A stretch of DNA of 64,000 nucleotides from Panorpa germanica (Eukaryota > Arthropoda > Insecta > Mecoptera > Panorpidae), in contig OY783204.1 of assembly GCA_963678705.1 (NCBI GenBank), positions 20,222,759 to 20,286,758 on the forward strand, given 5' to 3'. Below are positions 11,276 through 23,090 of the stretch, in pieces. Each line of letters begins with the position of its first letter. Positions within the stretch are counted from its first letter, which is position 1. The notes beneath the pieces are model-generated. The model was not told the origin of the DNA. It worked only from the letters and a program-made list of their open reading frames with translations, and ran no database searches. The position numbers and the translations under genes are program-made.

Positions 11276-13014
11276 AGCTAAGTGTGAGAAACCGCGTTTA
11301 AAAGTTTCAAAGAAAGACGAAACCAGACCAGAGAGATGACTTCTTAACGTCTAATGTGACTGATATTCTCAAGTTTATATTACCAGAACATTTTTGACTT
11401 CATTATCATCTTCATGGTAAAACTGGAAACTTTCAGACTGTGTTTACACTTGGAAAGAAGTTCAGAAATATATTGACATCCGATACCTCATATTTTTCAA
11501 CGCAGTGCAGTGCTTAAGGCAATATTCAGTAACCAGATAAAGAAATGTAACGCAATATTAAACCATTAACCTTTTAACCAGTAACCTTTTAGTAAGCTAG
11601 CCAGCGGAAAACTTACATCGCATGACAATTTTCTATATGAGAAGTAGAAAGTGAACCTTGAAGTAGCTTGTGTTTTTGTTAATTAATATTTCTTACTTCA
11701 TTCACAATCGCTGCTTTCTAAACAATTTCAATTTAATAAATGGATTTTAAAGAAACACTAATAAAATGTTCACAGATCTAATCTAATTAATTATGAATGG
11801 TGAATCATCCGTCAGACGTTAGACAGTTATAGAAGTTTTCTGCTACAGTTTCCGTAACACCGTGTGAATTTATAAATTGAAACAACATCCAATCCAATAA
11901 GATCAGTTATTCCTTCATTGTATTCAAAAAGTCGTTCGATATTCGATCTTCGATATTGATTCGATTTGCTCGTGTTTAACGCATTTACAAACAAACTATT
12001 CTTTAGAAACGTTGTGTCCTTTCTTTCTTTACATTTCTTACAAGAATTTCAACAAACTGTTGTTAATAGATTTTAATTCTTGTAAATTATAAATTCATTT
12101 TTATCTTAAGCTATATATTTCATGATTTTTCTTATAATAGTTTTTAGTTGCTTCCTAGAGCAGTATATTTTTTTTACCATATAAATGACACAGTGCCCAA
12201 GATCATTGATGATTGATTCTGACTAATGTATCTTCGGGTTGGATTCATGGAACAGAGTTATATTTTATTAGTTTGATTGTTATCAAGTTAAATTGATATT
12301 TATATGAAGATATTTGTTATCAAGTTAATTGATAGGATTCTCTGTGAACAAATAATTTTATGCATTTTAAGGGGTATGAACCCATTACCAGAGATAAGAG
12401 GAAAGCAATCTATCTCTTTTTATTATTTGTTAAGCATTGCGAGTGACACCTCTGTTTGAAAACTTTAGTTTTTGACATTAAATTTGTTTACACTAACCTA
12501 CTAGGTGCAAGCTGTATTCCTCATTAACTCTTAATAGAATTACCCTCACCTACGAATTACTAGGGTGTGAACTTTGTTCTAAGTTATGCATCTCCCAGGT
12601 CGAAATGAATCTTGAAATTAAATTTTATAAAGCTATCTTTGCAAGGCATTAGCTTGTTTTAAGCTTATTAATTTAGGTTGGTGCAAAATTAATTGTAACT
12701 AAGCTGAATAACCTTGCAGGATTAGCCAGTACCAATTGGAAAACGCATGTATTTTACTCTTTCAGCAAGTTTGCGCAACGCTTATAAAATGAGCATACCA
12801 AATTTCAGAGAATGCTTGGAAAATAAGCTACTAGATAGCTAATTTTAATGCTTAATTATTCGTTTAGAGTTGTGTTGTATATTATTCTAGTAGCAACCTT
12901 GCAGTTAGCTTGTATATCAAGTCTTGTACACCAAGCAAAAATAACGCTATTTTCAAGTTTCAAAGCTGCACTCCAAGACAATTTTCTACCTGTGATATTT
13001 TTAACAACATACAG
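11276..13014. other. No gene seen
   Basis: AT-rich DNA with no recognised repeat ends and no coding frame of note. Confidence 0.55.
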
Positions 13015-13105
13015 CGTTTGTTTTAAATCAATAGAAAAACGCATTATTTCGGTGACCTCGAATTTGAGATTGAAATAAAAATATCACCGCTTTCCACGAA
13101 TAAGA
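13015..13105. repeat. Family F fragment
   Basis: TTTTAAATCAATAGAAAAACG, then AATAAAAATATCACCGCTTTC, both matching the family F copies at 4.2 and 28.8 kb. Non-coding. Confidence 0.55.
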
Positions 13106-13645
13106 AGTTACCTAATTGCATGCAAATGAATATCATTTGATAGCTTTTTATCCTCTACTTAACTGTGCTCCTCATTACTGCATGTTATTTTCCATGCTAT
13201 TTATAAAATCGTTAGAAATTCTATAAACAGGTTTAAAATGTGACTGTAAGCTTGAAGAACGCGGGATACAATAATTTCTAGGGATCAGTGATAAGAATAT
13301 TTGAATGAACGCCTACGTATTGAATAATATAAGGACATTTCGAGTCTTGAAATTGTAAAAATAAAATAAAATACTTAATAAGTTTCTACTGAAGTCAGCC
13401 CGTGCGTCAAAGTCTTTTTACGTCAGTTCCATGTGATGTTTTCGACAACTTAACTTTATTAATTGTATTATAATTAGGCCATTAAATTAGAAAATGAGGT
13501 CAAGGCTATCTTAATACTCCATTATTTCTAAATGTTGTTATTTAAATCTGGTACGTTAGAAAAATTAGCAATTTCTCAATAAGATGATTAAGTTGTTCTT
13601 TTCAGTAACTAATAAAAAAAATTACACTTTATTTTGTTACTAACT

Positions 13646-14540
13646 ATAAGGCCTCATACACACTCGAATATGTTGAGTTGGTAACTGGCTTGGCCTACAT
13701 GCTTGATCGATTGATTGCCGTACGAGATCTATCTATACGACCCAGACGCCAATATATTTGTCACGTATGACAACACGGCATGTATTTTTAGGAAACAGAG
13801 GCCTGTTTGGGAAGTAAGAACAAGCAACAAGATTTACAAAATGTTTGTGAAAAGCTTGAGGAACTTATTCTTCCGCTGATGAAATATACGCTAAAGGTTT
13901 TTCTCTGATTTGATGATAACAATTATTTTTATCTCATTAGTTAGATCTTACGTGTATTAATTAAAAAACTACAGACATCCAAATTTACCAAATTTTGTTT
14001 TGTTTGGAGAAAATGGACATTTTCTAAGGTTACTACAAACCCTGTTGAATTCTGATGTCTGTAGTTTTTTAATTAATATACCTAAGATCATAAAAATTGT
14101 ATTTATTTAATTAGTTATAATGTTACTAAGCTCCGTGCAAAATTTAATCCGTCTTTTTTTTTGTTTTCGGAGAAAATCAACATTTGCCATGTGTGCTATA
14201 AACCCTTTTTGTCTGATTCAAATACGAGTATATGGTATTTATACCATATTATTATTATTTATTATGTTTTTTTTATTTTTTGCGCACGCATTGTTAACTA
14301 TTTATTTAAATAGAAAACATAATACACTTGCAAATATTAAATCCAACAAGTGTATAGTCTTTTGCGCGAATGTCAGTTGAACACCACTAGTACAGCTCAT
14401 TTTCGAACTTTTCGCTAACTTCAGCGACGTGAAGTCGGAGCAGACTTGCGTCCGAATTCGCCTTCGCTTAAATACGCTTGCAGTGTGCGACAGGCCTTAA
14501 GAGCCGAGTCTAATATATTCGAGTGTGTATTAGACCTTTA
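13646..14540. mobile_element. Family D DNA element, about 0.9 kb
   Basis: The left end AAGGCCTCATACACACTCGA and the right end TCGAGTGTGTATTAGACCTT are imperfect inverted repeats. A fragment of related sequence at 34.35-34.75 kb encodes a MADF-like stretch, and here 13795-13865 reads RPVWEVRTSNKIYKMFVKSL before breaking. The right-hand block (CACCACTAGTACAGCTCATT, CTTTTCGCTAACTTCAGCGA) reappears inverted at the very end of the window (63950-64000), and a piece occurs at 27.97 kb. MADF proteins accompany PIF/Harbinger elements, so that superfamily is a reasonable inference, but no transposase is present and the 3-bp target duplication is not clear. Confidence 0.65.
13955..14078. repeat. Inverted-repeat element nested in family D
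   Basis: Perfect 25-bp arms (13955-13979 and 14054-14078, beginning TATTAATTAAAAAACTACAG) enclose 74 bp. Weaker pairing continues outwards (AGATCTTA on the left against TAAGATCA on the right). It has the form of a small snap-back MITE inserted in the larger element. Confidence 0.75.
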
Positions 14541-15433
14541 ATAATTGGATTTATATTTATTTAATTAATAAATCACTTCTTCAAAATGTACAAAACGGAA
14601 TTCAAATAAAAACAATTATTAGTTTTAATGTTCTTTATTTATGTATAACTATATTTACAATCTAACTTTTTATTTATAGTTAATGAATTACATTTTGTCT
14701 CAATTTTATAGTTTCTACTATCTATTTCATACTAAGATCGTTTAGTGCATTAGTAACATATCTTCCAATAATATCTAACAAGCTTCTTTACTTTATAATC
14801 TTGTTTAGGTAAAAAATAGTTTATGTAATAAAATGAAATGTAGTCTGTGAAGTTAAGCAGGAAGAATGTAATGCCTCGCGGCACTTATGTTCATTTAATT
14901 AATAAACAACTAAGCAAATAAATCTGGAACGTGCTCGAATTCGTAGCTTTAGCCCTGTGCGTTTGTTTCCAAGTACTCAACTTAATTTGATAATCAGCTA
15001 TCACATTCTTTCATTGCTTTTAACTTCCCCTAGCAACAGCAGCACTTCTTCTACAATCCAATAAAGGTAACATGATTTTTAATATCTCTCTATCACATAA
15101 CGTAGAAACACATTTTAACATAAAAATAAAAAATTCCATTAGAAACTAATTAGTTTCTCCTTTCTTTGTGTGTAATAATATCTAAATATATTACACAAAA
15201 AATAGAAAAAAAACTCTCTGTATATTTTATTTCAGGTTTCCCATTTTTCATGTTCCCCGTCCTCCTGTACCACTGTACTCCTGTATCTGTATACCATCCT
15301 TTTCAAAAGGTCCTGTTACATTAATAAAGGATACCGTGGGCCGCTTTATTTCCTTTTTTTGTTTGGTTTCCTTTTCACTTTGTTGGATTTATATCATAAT
15401 GTTCGATGTCGTCATGTTGGACATTCTGGTTGA
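14541..15433. other. No gene seen
   Basis: AT-rich DNA; nothing recognised. Confidence 0.55.
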
Positions 15434-15453
15434 CACACACACACACACACACG
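15434..15453. repeat. (CA)n microsatellite
   Basis: About ten CA units. Confidence 0.95.
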
Positions 15454-15724
15454 AGTAGGTTTATCAACGAATCGCTTTGATATTCGTGAATGACGTAACG
15501 AGCAACGATATCGTTAATGGCAATGTGTTAAAAAACGAAAAGTACATGGAAAAAATGTAAATGAGATAGAGCTGGAGATAAATGTTGCATATCCATGGAA
15601 AAAGGATTGACACATAAAACAAATGTAGAGCAACATTACGCCATTGTCTATTTCAATGCTAGTTTTTTTTATTTTTTCAATATTTTACCTACTGCGATTT
15701 CAACAGCTATTTATACCTCGCATT

Positions 15725-16258
15725 AATGGGCTTGTGTCCTATGTCTTAATTTCTATAAAAGTGTACTATATATTGATAAAGTTGGTTACTAGAACCTCAA
15801 ATGTTCAATTAATTTTTAATAACTCCTTATATGTTAAGAGATATAAACAATTAAAAAAGTCATTTTGTCTCTTTAATTATTAAAGGGATTCAACGTTGTA
15901 CACATTCCAAGTGCATGTGACATCACAATCCTTGTGTAAGGTTACCAACCTTACAGATCATAAATCTCTGCTTTTACAGCTATTTCAAGGAACAACCAAA
16001 TTTCAATATTATGTCTGCCTTAGCAGTGTTAAATAAAATAAAAACTTATTATTCTTTGATTTGACTTGATTATTTGACTACGAACAACTACAGAACATTA
16101 CCACAGCACTGACCTACTCAACAAATAACTGACGTTAAAATGCATTTCACGTCATACAAATATGGTCGACCATTTCTTGCGCTAAAACTACAATTCAAAC
16201 TTTTAATTGCTATATCTCTGTCAATATTTAGATTTTTAATAAAATAGACACGCTAATA
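15725..16258 (-). mobile_element. Family A element, truncated at one end
   Basis: Begins ATGGGCTTGTGTCCTATGTC and follows the inverse of the full copies at 40.5, 45.5 and 63.3 kb through GTAAGGTTACCAACCTTAC and AAATGCATTTCACGTCATAC. It stops at AAATAGACACGCTAATACAC, short of the other terminal repeat. Non-coding. Confidence 0.85.
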
Positions 16259-16893
16259 CACCTGTGATTGGAAGCCTATTAGACATTAGTGTGACATTAC
16301 ATGAAGCTTTGGACAGCATGTCTGAACCGGCCGAAACGCTCCGTACCCCCTCTGACGGCCTTCCTAATACTTTCCAAACGAGGTTTGCCGAGGTGCAAGT
16401 CGTGCTACTACCCAGTACTACCACAGTACTAACATATGTTCTCCCGAACATTGTCTGACTACTGTCTAACCGCTCTCTGATACGAGATTGCTAAGATACG
16501 ACAAATTGTTTGTAGGGTTGGATGTGTCATTACGGTGATAAGGTGAAAATCAGCTCTCAACACCAGCCCTACCCTGCCTCACATAAACACTATTTTTAAT
16601 CATTTAATAATTTTCATTACCTTTTACGACTAATATTTTATTTCTTTTCAATATAATAAATTCTATTTTAAAAAAAAAATTCATTTGCATATTATAGGTT
16701 AAAACTAATTTCATTATTTTTCTACTGGTCGTAGTTTTGCCATAAAACTAAATAATTATATTAATATTTATGTTAATATTATCTCCCGTAATTAAAATTT
16801 TAATGAATACCATTAAGATGATTAATAATAACTTTCTGTCCCATAAAACTACTAGTAGTGATTACAGTCATTAGTTCATGTGAACGAACAGAG
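16259..16893. other. No gene seen; moderately GC-rich then AT-rich
   Basis: 16260-16460 is GC-richer and open in one frame on each strand, but neither translation has recognisable motifs, so I do not call a gene. The remainder is AT-rich and would contain the promoter or 5' UTR of the putative exon at 16894. Confidence 0.4.
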
Positions 16894-17029
16894 ATGGCGT
16901 TGGTGGTTGCGGTAGCGCTGCTTTACTCTGACGCGAGCGACGTTGTGACAGCGCAAGATGGATTGACACTTGACCTACTGGTTACTGGTTATAAAAATAT
17001 TAAGTCCTTGGAGAGCACTCGAGGTCCTC
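16894..17029 (+). CDS. Putative first coding exon of an unknown secreted or membrane protein
   Basis: ATG at 16894 in a reasonable context (CAGAGATGG) opens a 45-codon frame. It begins MALVVAVALLYSDASDVVTA and continues QDGLTLDLLVTGYKNIK then SLESTRGP. It ends at a strong donor, C|GTAAGTG, in phase 1. The start has the shape of a short signal peptide (hydrophobic ALVVAVALL, then small residues up to VTA-Q). GC-rich codon choice contrasts with the AT-rich surroundings, and read-through past the donor meets a stop at once. I do not recognise the protein family. The next exon was not found; if it lies to the right, the gene would run towards and perhaps across Nplp1 on the opposite strand. Confidence 0.5.
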
Positions 17030-17552
17030 GTAAGTGATTCCATCTCTAAATGATGCAGGATGTAATAAATCAGAATATATTAAAATGTGAGGCATGACTC
17101 AACTTCTTGTATAACGACATTCCTGAAAATTCATGTAGATTCATGTTGTAGGTTTCATATTAAAATAAATTGTTGTTATTGGCTGAATTTTAACAAAATT
17201 TGTTCGTTTTCAGCGTGTGAATGAATCGGTTCCATTCGCATTTTCGATTTTGAAATACTGAAGTAATAATCCAAGTAATAAATATACGTGAAAACTGAAC
17301 TCAAAATCTGAATATCAGTAGTACTATAATAAAATTTATAACAACCAAAGTTGAGCCACTTTTTTGTATTTTTTAAGGGCGCCCGTTATAATTCGACAAT
17401 TCCTTGGATTTTCAATTGGTTTTAAAATTTTTTGGTTTTAAACTTTACGGAATGATGAAACACATGACATAGAGATACAAACCAATGCAAGTTTTCGAGC
17501 TAAAGGCTTTTACAAACAATTTTGTCACTAACAAATTGTCACTTTAAAGGCC
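17030..17552 (+). other. Start of the putative intron; no other feature
   Basis: AT-rich DNA after the GTAAGT donor. No second exon recognised. Confidence 0.4.
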
Positions 17553-17735
17553 TATATGAAATGTAAGTTCAGCTTGTGAAATATAAAGAACTATATTAAA
17601 TAAAGATGGTAATTATTACAAAATAATGTATATTACTGACGCATAATACATGACGCATGATTTCAAAAGTTCAAAATTACATTTAAGGTCAAAACCGAAA
17701 CTAAAAACAAGCGAGTGGGAATGGAGCCTAATTGA
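17553..17735. mobile_element. Family E MITE, partial
   Basis: Shares ACAAAATAATGTATATTACT, ATGACGCATGATTTC and AAATTACATTTAAGGTCAAAA with copies at 29.4 and 34.8 kb, and ends CGAGTGGGAATGGAGCCTAA, the inverse of the AGGCTCCATTCCCACTCG-type terminus. Non-coding. Confidence 0.65.
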
Positions 17736-18153
17736 TTTAGTTTTTATTTTGAATGTACTTAGTGTATATCCATTGTGCGTCAGTCATTTCATGAATATTA
17801 CTTATTATATTTAATCTAAATTATTTTTACCCTTATATTTCGCAAGCTGAAATTTTCATCTGATCTTTTTAAACTTTAGAAACTTCACACAGTAGGTGAG
17901 AAGTTTAGGTTGTAATTTTTCATGATGGATGAAAGATATAATGCAATCTGTATATGAAGCTGTAATGTAGAGTAGGCTTGTACGGTATATGTCCAATGAT
18001 TTATCCGATAGTCAAAGAATTCAATAATAAAATTCGCCTAAATAATTATAAAATATTTTCTCAGGATTCACTAAGCCTGAAGGTAGCTGACTTGGATGGT
18101 TTTCAATTCGTTTTTTGTTGTTTTCATTTATACATTTTTCTCTTCCTTAATGC
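17736..18153. other. No gene seen
   Basis: AT-rich DNA; only a chance 60-codon frame at 17978-18160 without motifs. Confidence 0.5.
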
Positions 18154-18366
18154 CCAGTAAACAATTTAGTAAATTGCCCTGTTTTGTGACGTTTCTATCA
18201 CAATTGCACTTCAATTATAAATGGCATCAACTTCATTTGCAGCCGATGAAATATATATTTCATATGAACGAATGCGAGAAACTGAACTGTAAATGAACTC
18301 TTTCATGACAAACAAACCATACGTATCTTCAATATGATGACAAAGTGACTCTGAAATGTTTACTGG
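18154..18366 (-). mobile_element. Family N MITE, 213 bp
   Basis: Starts CCAGTAAACAATTTAGT and ends AAATGTTTACTGG, giving inverted ends of about 12 bp. The interior is the inverse of the 3.9 and 42.3 kb copies (TTGTGACGTTTCTATCACAA, GAATGCGAGAAACTGAACTG). It sits in the region 3' of Nplp1. Confidence 0.75.
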
Positions 18367-18397
18367 ATGGGTGGGAATGTTGTAATTGACTTTTTCT

Positions 18398-18407
18398 TTT
18401 ATTTATT
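18398..18407 (-). terminator. Candidate poly(A) signal for Nplp1
   Basis: Overlapping AATAAA hexamers on the minus strand about 550 bases past the Nplp1 stop, the first I noticed downstream. Not otherwise supported. Confidence 0.3.
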
Positions 18408-18949
18408 AAAATTTCTTAGAGAAATAATCTTGTAACAAGCATACTTTTTCATCAAGTAGATTTAATAGACTCTACTGAGTACGCATCCAAGACATTTGAA
18501 CTACAGAAAGAAAATAATGTCATTAAATCTTCCTAAAAAGAATATGTTTCTTACAGATTTATATAAAGAATTTCATAAAATTAAATTAAATGAAAAAATC
18601 ACAAATTGTCAAAGAAATTATTCATTTTGTTATTAAAAACAAAATTAGAACGGGTATGTAATTTAGCAAAAAATATTGTAGGTAACAAAGTATTGTAGAT
18701 ATTGTAGGTAACATATTTTAAATTTAAGCAACCCCTCCTTCCAAAACTACACATTTTGTTTACGTACTTTCCAAAAATATAAATCAAAAAATGTCTAAAT
18801 TTACTACATTACAAAAATTTAGAAACCGAGTTATGTATCAATAATATTGTTAACTATTTCTACATTCAACAAAATACAAAAGAAAAACACACATTATCAA
18901 AACATCTACTACCACCAAAAAACATTTATATATAAAAATTTCTAAGAAA

Positions 18950-19197
18950 TTACTGTTCTAACATCGAGTTATCTACAAGTAACAAAAAACATGGGCACTT
19001 GTAATGCGTTTTAAATAACCTCGAGATTGGGGTCCTTCCAGAGCGGCTGAATCGCCCTCCATAGCCACCTCGGGCTGCTCTGAACGATGGTAGCCACCCC
19101 AATCGAGCTAAGGCCCCGATATGTCTCTTTGACGGACCGTTCAATCGACGGAGGTTCATTGAATTTGGCCTGAACCAACCACTTCGAGCCACAGAAC
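18950..19197 (-). CDS. Nplp1: Neuropeptide-like precursor 1, last coding exon
   Basis: Acceptor AAAG|GT at 19199-19198 joins in phase 1 to the donor at 23091, rebuilding KRFLG-SVARSGWFRPNS. The exon holds the last two peptides: FLGSVARSGWFRPNSMN, then after a KR site HIGALARLGWLPSFRAARGG with a glycine/arginine/serine tail (YGGRFSRSGR). Aromatic HIG-xLARLGWLPSFR C-terminal peptides of this kind are, from memory, typical of insect NPLP1 precursors. The frame runs on through RLFKTHYKCPCF to a TAA at 18952-18950. That last stretch is not peptide-like, so alternative splicing before it cannot be excluded. The upstream intron is 3.9 kb and holds most of the transposons between 20.8 and 22.4 kb. 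Confidence 0.9.
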
Positions 19198-20867
19198 CTT
19201 TATGAAGTTAGTTTCATTTAGTAATTTCATTTTGGTACAAATTTGGTTAACAAATATGGAAATATATGGCAGATATCGAGAAGTGGACATTAAACAGAAA
19301 TTAAAAGGAAGAGAGTTCGAAAGAAAACGGTTAAGACAGTTCTGGATGGAAGCATGTTGGTTTCAAGAAGAAGCCATTGGAGAAAGACGTAAGGGTATGG
19401 TGAATTGGAAGAGGAAGGTGGTCTATAGGACTATCTCTACAATTTTACAATCATTTTACTTTAGTAACTTATAGAAGAAGGAAAAATAAGACAAGTTCCT
19501 AACAAATTAACACAAAAGTTAATCCAATTTAAGTCGTCTTTTTATGGCAATGTAAAGCAACATTTTTAGTGACCATTTTAGACATTAGTCTTTAGAAATA
19601 AATAATGATAATAAATGTTGCTTTAGTGTTGAGTTAAGAGGTAAGGTCACCCTGAGATTTTAAAGCAACGAATTTTATTTTGCTTAGATTTATTGCATAT
19701 ACTTTTAAGAATGTTTTAAAAATATACCTATGCCATTATTCCGAAAATTATCCGAGTTATACTAGATTGAATTGAGCGTAGCTGTTTATATATATACTTA
19801 GACATTTTTGAACTGGTTACTACGATATCTCAAGAACTACTCAACCGGTTTTAAAACCAATATCTTTCTTATACTTTTACCTATCAAGTGGACATCAGTT
19901 TTTTGCGATTGGAAAATTTCTCATTTATATAAAAAACAAACTAAATTCTCTTCTCTATTCTACTCGATAATTATTACTTATATTCTTTCTTATGGATTTC
20001 TTTACAAGATAATATTTGATTATAGTACGATAGGAACAGCTTAGCCACCGTTGTTTTTTCATATTTCTTAATATTTTTTAATGTAAATATATTACCAAAT
20101 GTATAAATGCATTTAATAATAATAATAAATTTTAAATGTGCTTGAAGGTTTTGTCATAAGGATAATTCTTTTTTGCAAAGTTTTATGAGTGCCATGGTAA
20201 TATAACAACTTAAAGCTCTTCAGAAAATCGTTCCCTAGAAATTGATTCCTTTCAAGAGACTTAGTTTTTCAAATGAAATATATTTACCATAAATAAATAA
20301 ACTACGAGTATTTTGTATTTTTCCTTTTTCTATAAATAGACGACCTGATTAAATAGATAGTAAAATCCTTGACTTGCTTCTGGAAATTGAATTCAGATGA
20401 TGAACTAAAGATGTGACCCAGTAAACATAAAGTTTCAAGAAGCACTTGAAATATTAAATGATTTCAGCTTCGAGAGTTTTTTGAACAAGTTTATTTTATT
20501 ATTCAGAATGTTTTTCATAGAAGGACACCATTTTGTTTGAGATTTACTTTTAAATCTATGCCGTTCATTTAATAAACCATGGAACTGATATCATTCAAGC
20601 CTCGTCAACAACAATCATTTTCAAGCAGCAGTTTTTTTAATTTAATTTTGTAAATACGAACACGAAAATCTTTCCCTAAAGTTTTCGAACAAGTGAACGG
20701 AAAATTGTCCACTTGTTGTGTCCGGTGCATACATTTGTTAAGTCTGCTTTCTACCCCGTGCGAATATTGGCGATCAAAAAGAAATGGAGTCCTTGTTTAT
20801 CCTGCCTTTTAAATATTGAGTTCCTAATCGTATGACTGTTAAGAAATTAATTACCTTAATTTATATA
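19198..20867. other. Nplp1 intron 3, 3' part
   Basis: AT-rich intronic DNA. A purine-rich 90-codon plus-strand frame at 19202-19474 (containing REFERKRLRQFWMEACW) lies here; it has no family resemblance I can name and may be a LINE remnant. At 20418 CCCAGTAAACAT resembles a family N end. Confidence 0.5.
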
Positions 20868-22373
20868 CAGTTGACCCCGTATAATGCAAGAATTGTGTAT
20901 CGTACAATAAGAAAAACATCTTAGAAAATGTATGGAATATTTCAAATATATACGTCATAGGCCACGCCTTACGAAAGTCTTAACCTTTTTTAAGTCAACT
21001 TTCTTATCATGGAAGGCTTTTTACTATGAATTCAAAGTGATCGCATAAAATCAGGGTCACCATCCCTAGTGAGACTCAATCTACAAGCTATGTTATGTAC
21101 GGTCTGAAGTTTGCCACGCAATCTCTTTAAGGAGGTACAGGACGTTAAAGTAAATGATGAAAACGTTGTGAAATTTGGAGGATCGATACAAATAGTTAAA
21201 ATACATGCTGTCTCAAAATTTAAGGGATCTAGGGTTCATAGTTTTCAGCACACGTAAATAAACAGCGTTGCCAAATTTATTATTCCTTTTTAAAAATATT
21301 TAATTTGAATTTAAATTGAATTAATATAAATTTGATATTAATTATAGGTAAATTTTCATTTATTTAACTATTATATGCATAAAAATATCATTTTAACTAG
21401 CAAATAGCAGTTTAATAGGGAATTGAAAAATTCATTTTCAAAGATACAGTCCCAATATTTGCTCATCCTTCATGTACTTCGTATTTTGCATTTCGTATTA
21501 CCGAGAGATAAACTTTTTGCATTGACGGTACGTCCTGTACCTCCCTAAACGAGTACACACTTAACCGTACAAAGCCAGACACGTCACTACGGACGACAAA
21601 AGATCAGAGAACTGCGCATTAATGGGATAGGATGTAATGTGCACGGATCGCGTACGGTGGTGTCTGCTCAGATCTTTCCGATTAGTCGACATCAAGTGGA
21701 CGTGCATGATCATTCCATCCACTAAACTTTTGACATTCGGTTAAATAAAATAAGAGTTATGATATTATAGTTACTTTGTTTCCTATATCATAAATACTTG
21801 GCAAAATTTATGGGTAATAAACGTTCTGATACGTTCACACTGAGCATTGTAGGTTATGTTTTAATGTCATAGTTGTCAACACATGTGTGGATGTTCAATT
21901 TCAAATGTTTGCTGAATAATCACTAACTTTGTGTTCTCTTTACACAATAGTCTAATGTTAGGACCCGAACATGTTTACAGTTACTGCCACAAACGAGGCA
22001 ACATGTTTACCAAACAAGCAGTCAACATCACTTCTGAGACATCTTGAGAGCACAAATCTAAATGTACGACAGATGTTGGTGATTCTATTGTCGCCTTAAC
22101 CGTACCACCAACATGGGGCTCCGCACACAAAATATCAAAAGGTTTTGATCTTGATACAATATGAAACTTAACCACCAACCGGCCCACAATTGTACAACAT
22201 CCACTGCAATATTACATGTTGACAACCTTGTTGCTCGTATAAACCCTACGTTAAAGCTGTAAAGTGATGTTTGACAAACTTCAGAGCATTCTATATGAAA
22301 AAGTAACAATAAATTTGTAGAAAAGTAGTCGTCTTAATATTCCACCAAAGCTCGTGTTATACGGGGGTCACTG
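20868..22373. mobile_element. DNA element with pogo-like terminal repeats, about 1.5 kb
   Basis: The left end CAGTTGACCCCGTATAAT and the right end (inverse CAGTGACCCCCGTATAACAC) are inverted repeats, each flanked by TA, the target of Tc1/mariner-type elements. CAGTTGACC(C)-type ends are usual in the pogo/Tigger group. The interior has no intact transposase; short minus-strand frames at 21981-22309 show no catalytic motif. It is interrupted by the TTAA-flanked family C element at 21127-21548. The whole lies inside the 3.9 kb Nplp1 intron. Confidence 0.7.
21127..21548. mobile_element. Family C TTAA-flanked MITE, internally deleted copy
   Basis: Left TTAA followed by GGAGGTACAGGACGT, right end ACGTCCTGTACCTCC followed by CTAA (a decayed TTAA). 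The first part (GTAAATGATGAAAACGTTGTG, CATGCTGTCTCAAAATTTAA) and the last part (AAACTTTTTGCATTGACGGT) match the 760-bp copy at 57.6 kb, but some 340 bp of the middle are missing. TTAA duplication is the mark of piggyBac-type transposition. Confidence 0.85.
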
Positions 22374-23090
22374 TATATACCAATTAATACGTCGATACAT
22401 TGTTATATGAAAACATAAATAATCAAAGTATCGAGTTGAATTATTGAATTTAATTAACTCCGAAGAAACAAATGAAATATTATCAGATTTATTGATCGCA
22501 ATAAATTCATGAAATTAAATTCTGGAATAAAACAAAGCGAGTCAAAGTCAACTGCTTTAATTTATGGGTGCAATAATAACGCACAGTTCGAACGATATTA
22601 TAAATCACTTTAAAGGATATTGAGTTATGATATTGAATGAAGCTAAAGTTACACTTTTTAGAGGCTGGCTAGTAATACTAGTAAGGGGGTTGTTCGATAA
22701 TGCGACCAATTTCTTTTGCTGCAAACATTAAAGTAGAGACTTCTTCTTATGATGAAGTGTACTAATGCGACTGCATCCGATTTAAGAGTCGTATATAGCG
22801 GGTAATCGGTTTTAAGAAATAGACTGCGAGCTTCAAATAAGTCACCCTTCAAGTTTCTTTAAAGATGAAATATTATCGCAATTTTCCGAAAAGCCCACTT
22901 AATTTAGGAGGTGTACTTTTTAACAAATACTTGTATCTATTCAACAAGTTTCAATGAATTAAACAATCCGTCAATTCTTATTAAGGCATATATTTACAAA
23001 TCAATATACAGGTCAAGGTATCCAAACAGAAGATAATTTTACTAATTGAGTCAACACATTAAATAAGCAGGCATATAAGTAGTAACTTAC
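22374..23090. other. Nplp1 intron 3, 5' part
   Basis: AT-rich, no other feature; starts on the minus strand with the donor GTAAGT at 23090. Confidence 0.6.

Noticed and set aside
16236-16458. Overlapping frames on both strands in a GC-richer patch
   Set aside because: Neither translation resembles a known family and they conflict; probably repeat-derived.
19202-19474. 90-codon plus-strand frame next to the last Nplp1 exon
   Set aside because: Lys/Arg/Glu-rich stretch without a recognisable domain, starting with a non-signal hydrophobic run; lies in an intron of a confirmed gene. Kept only as a note.
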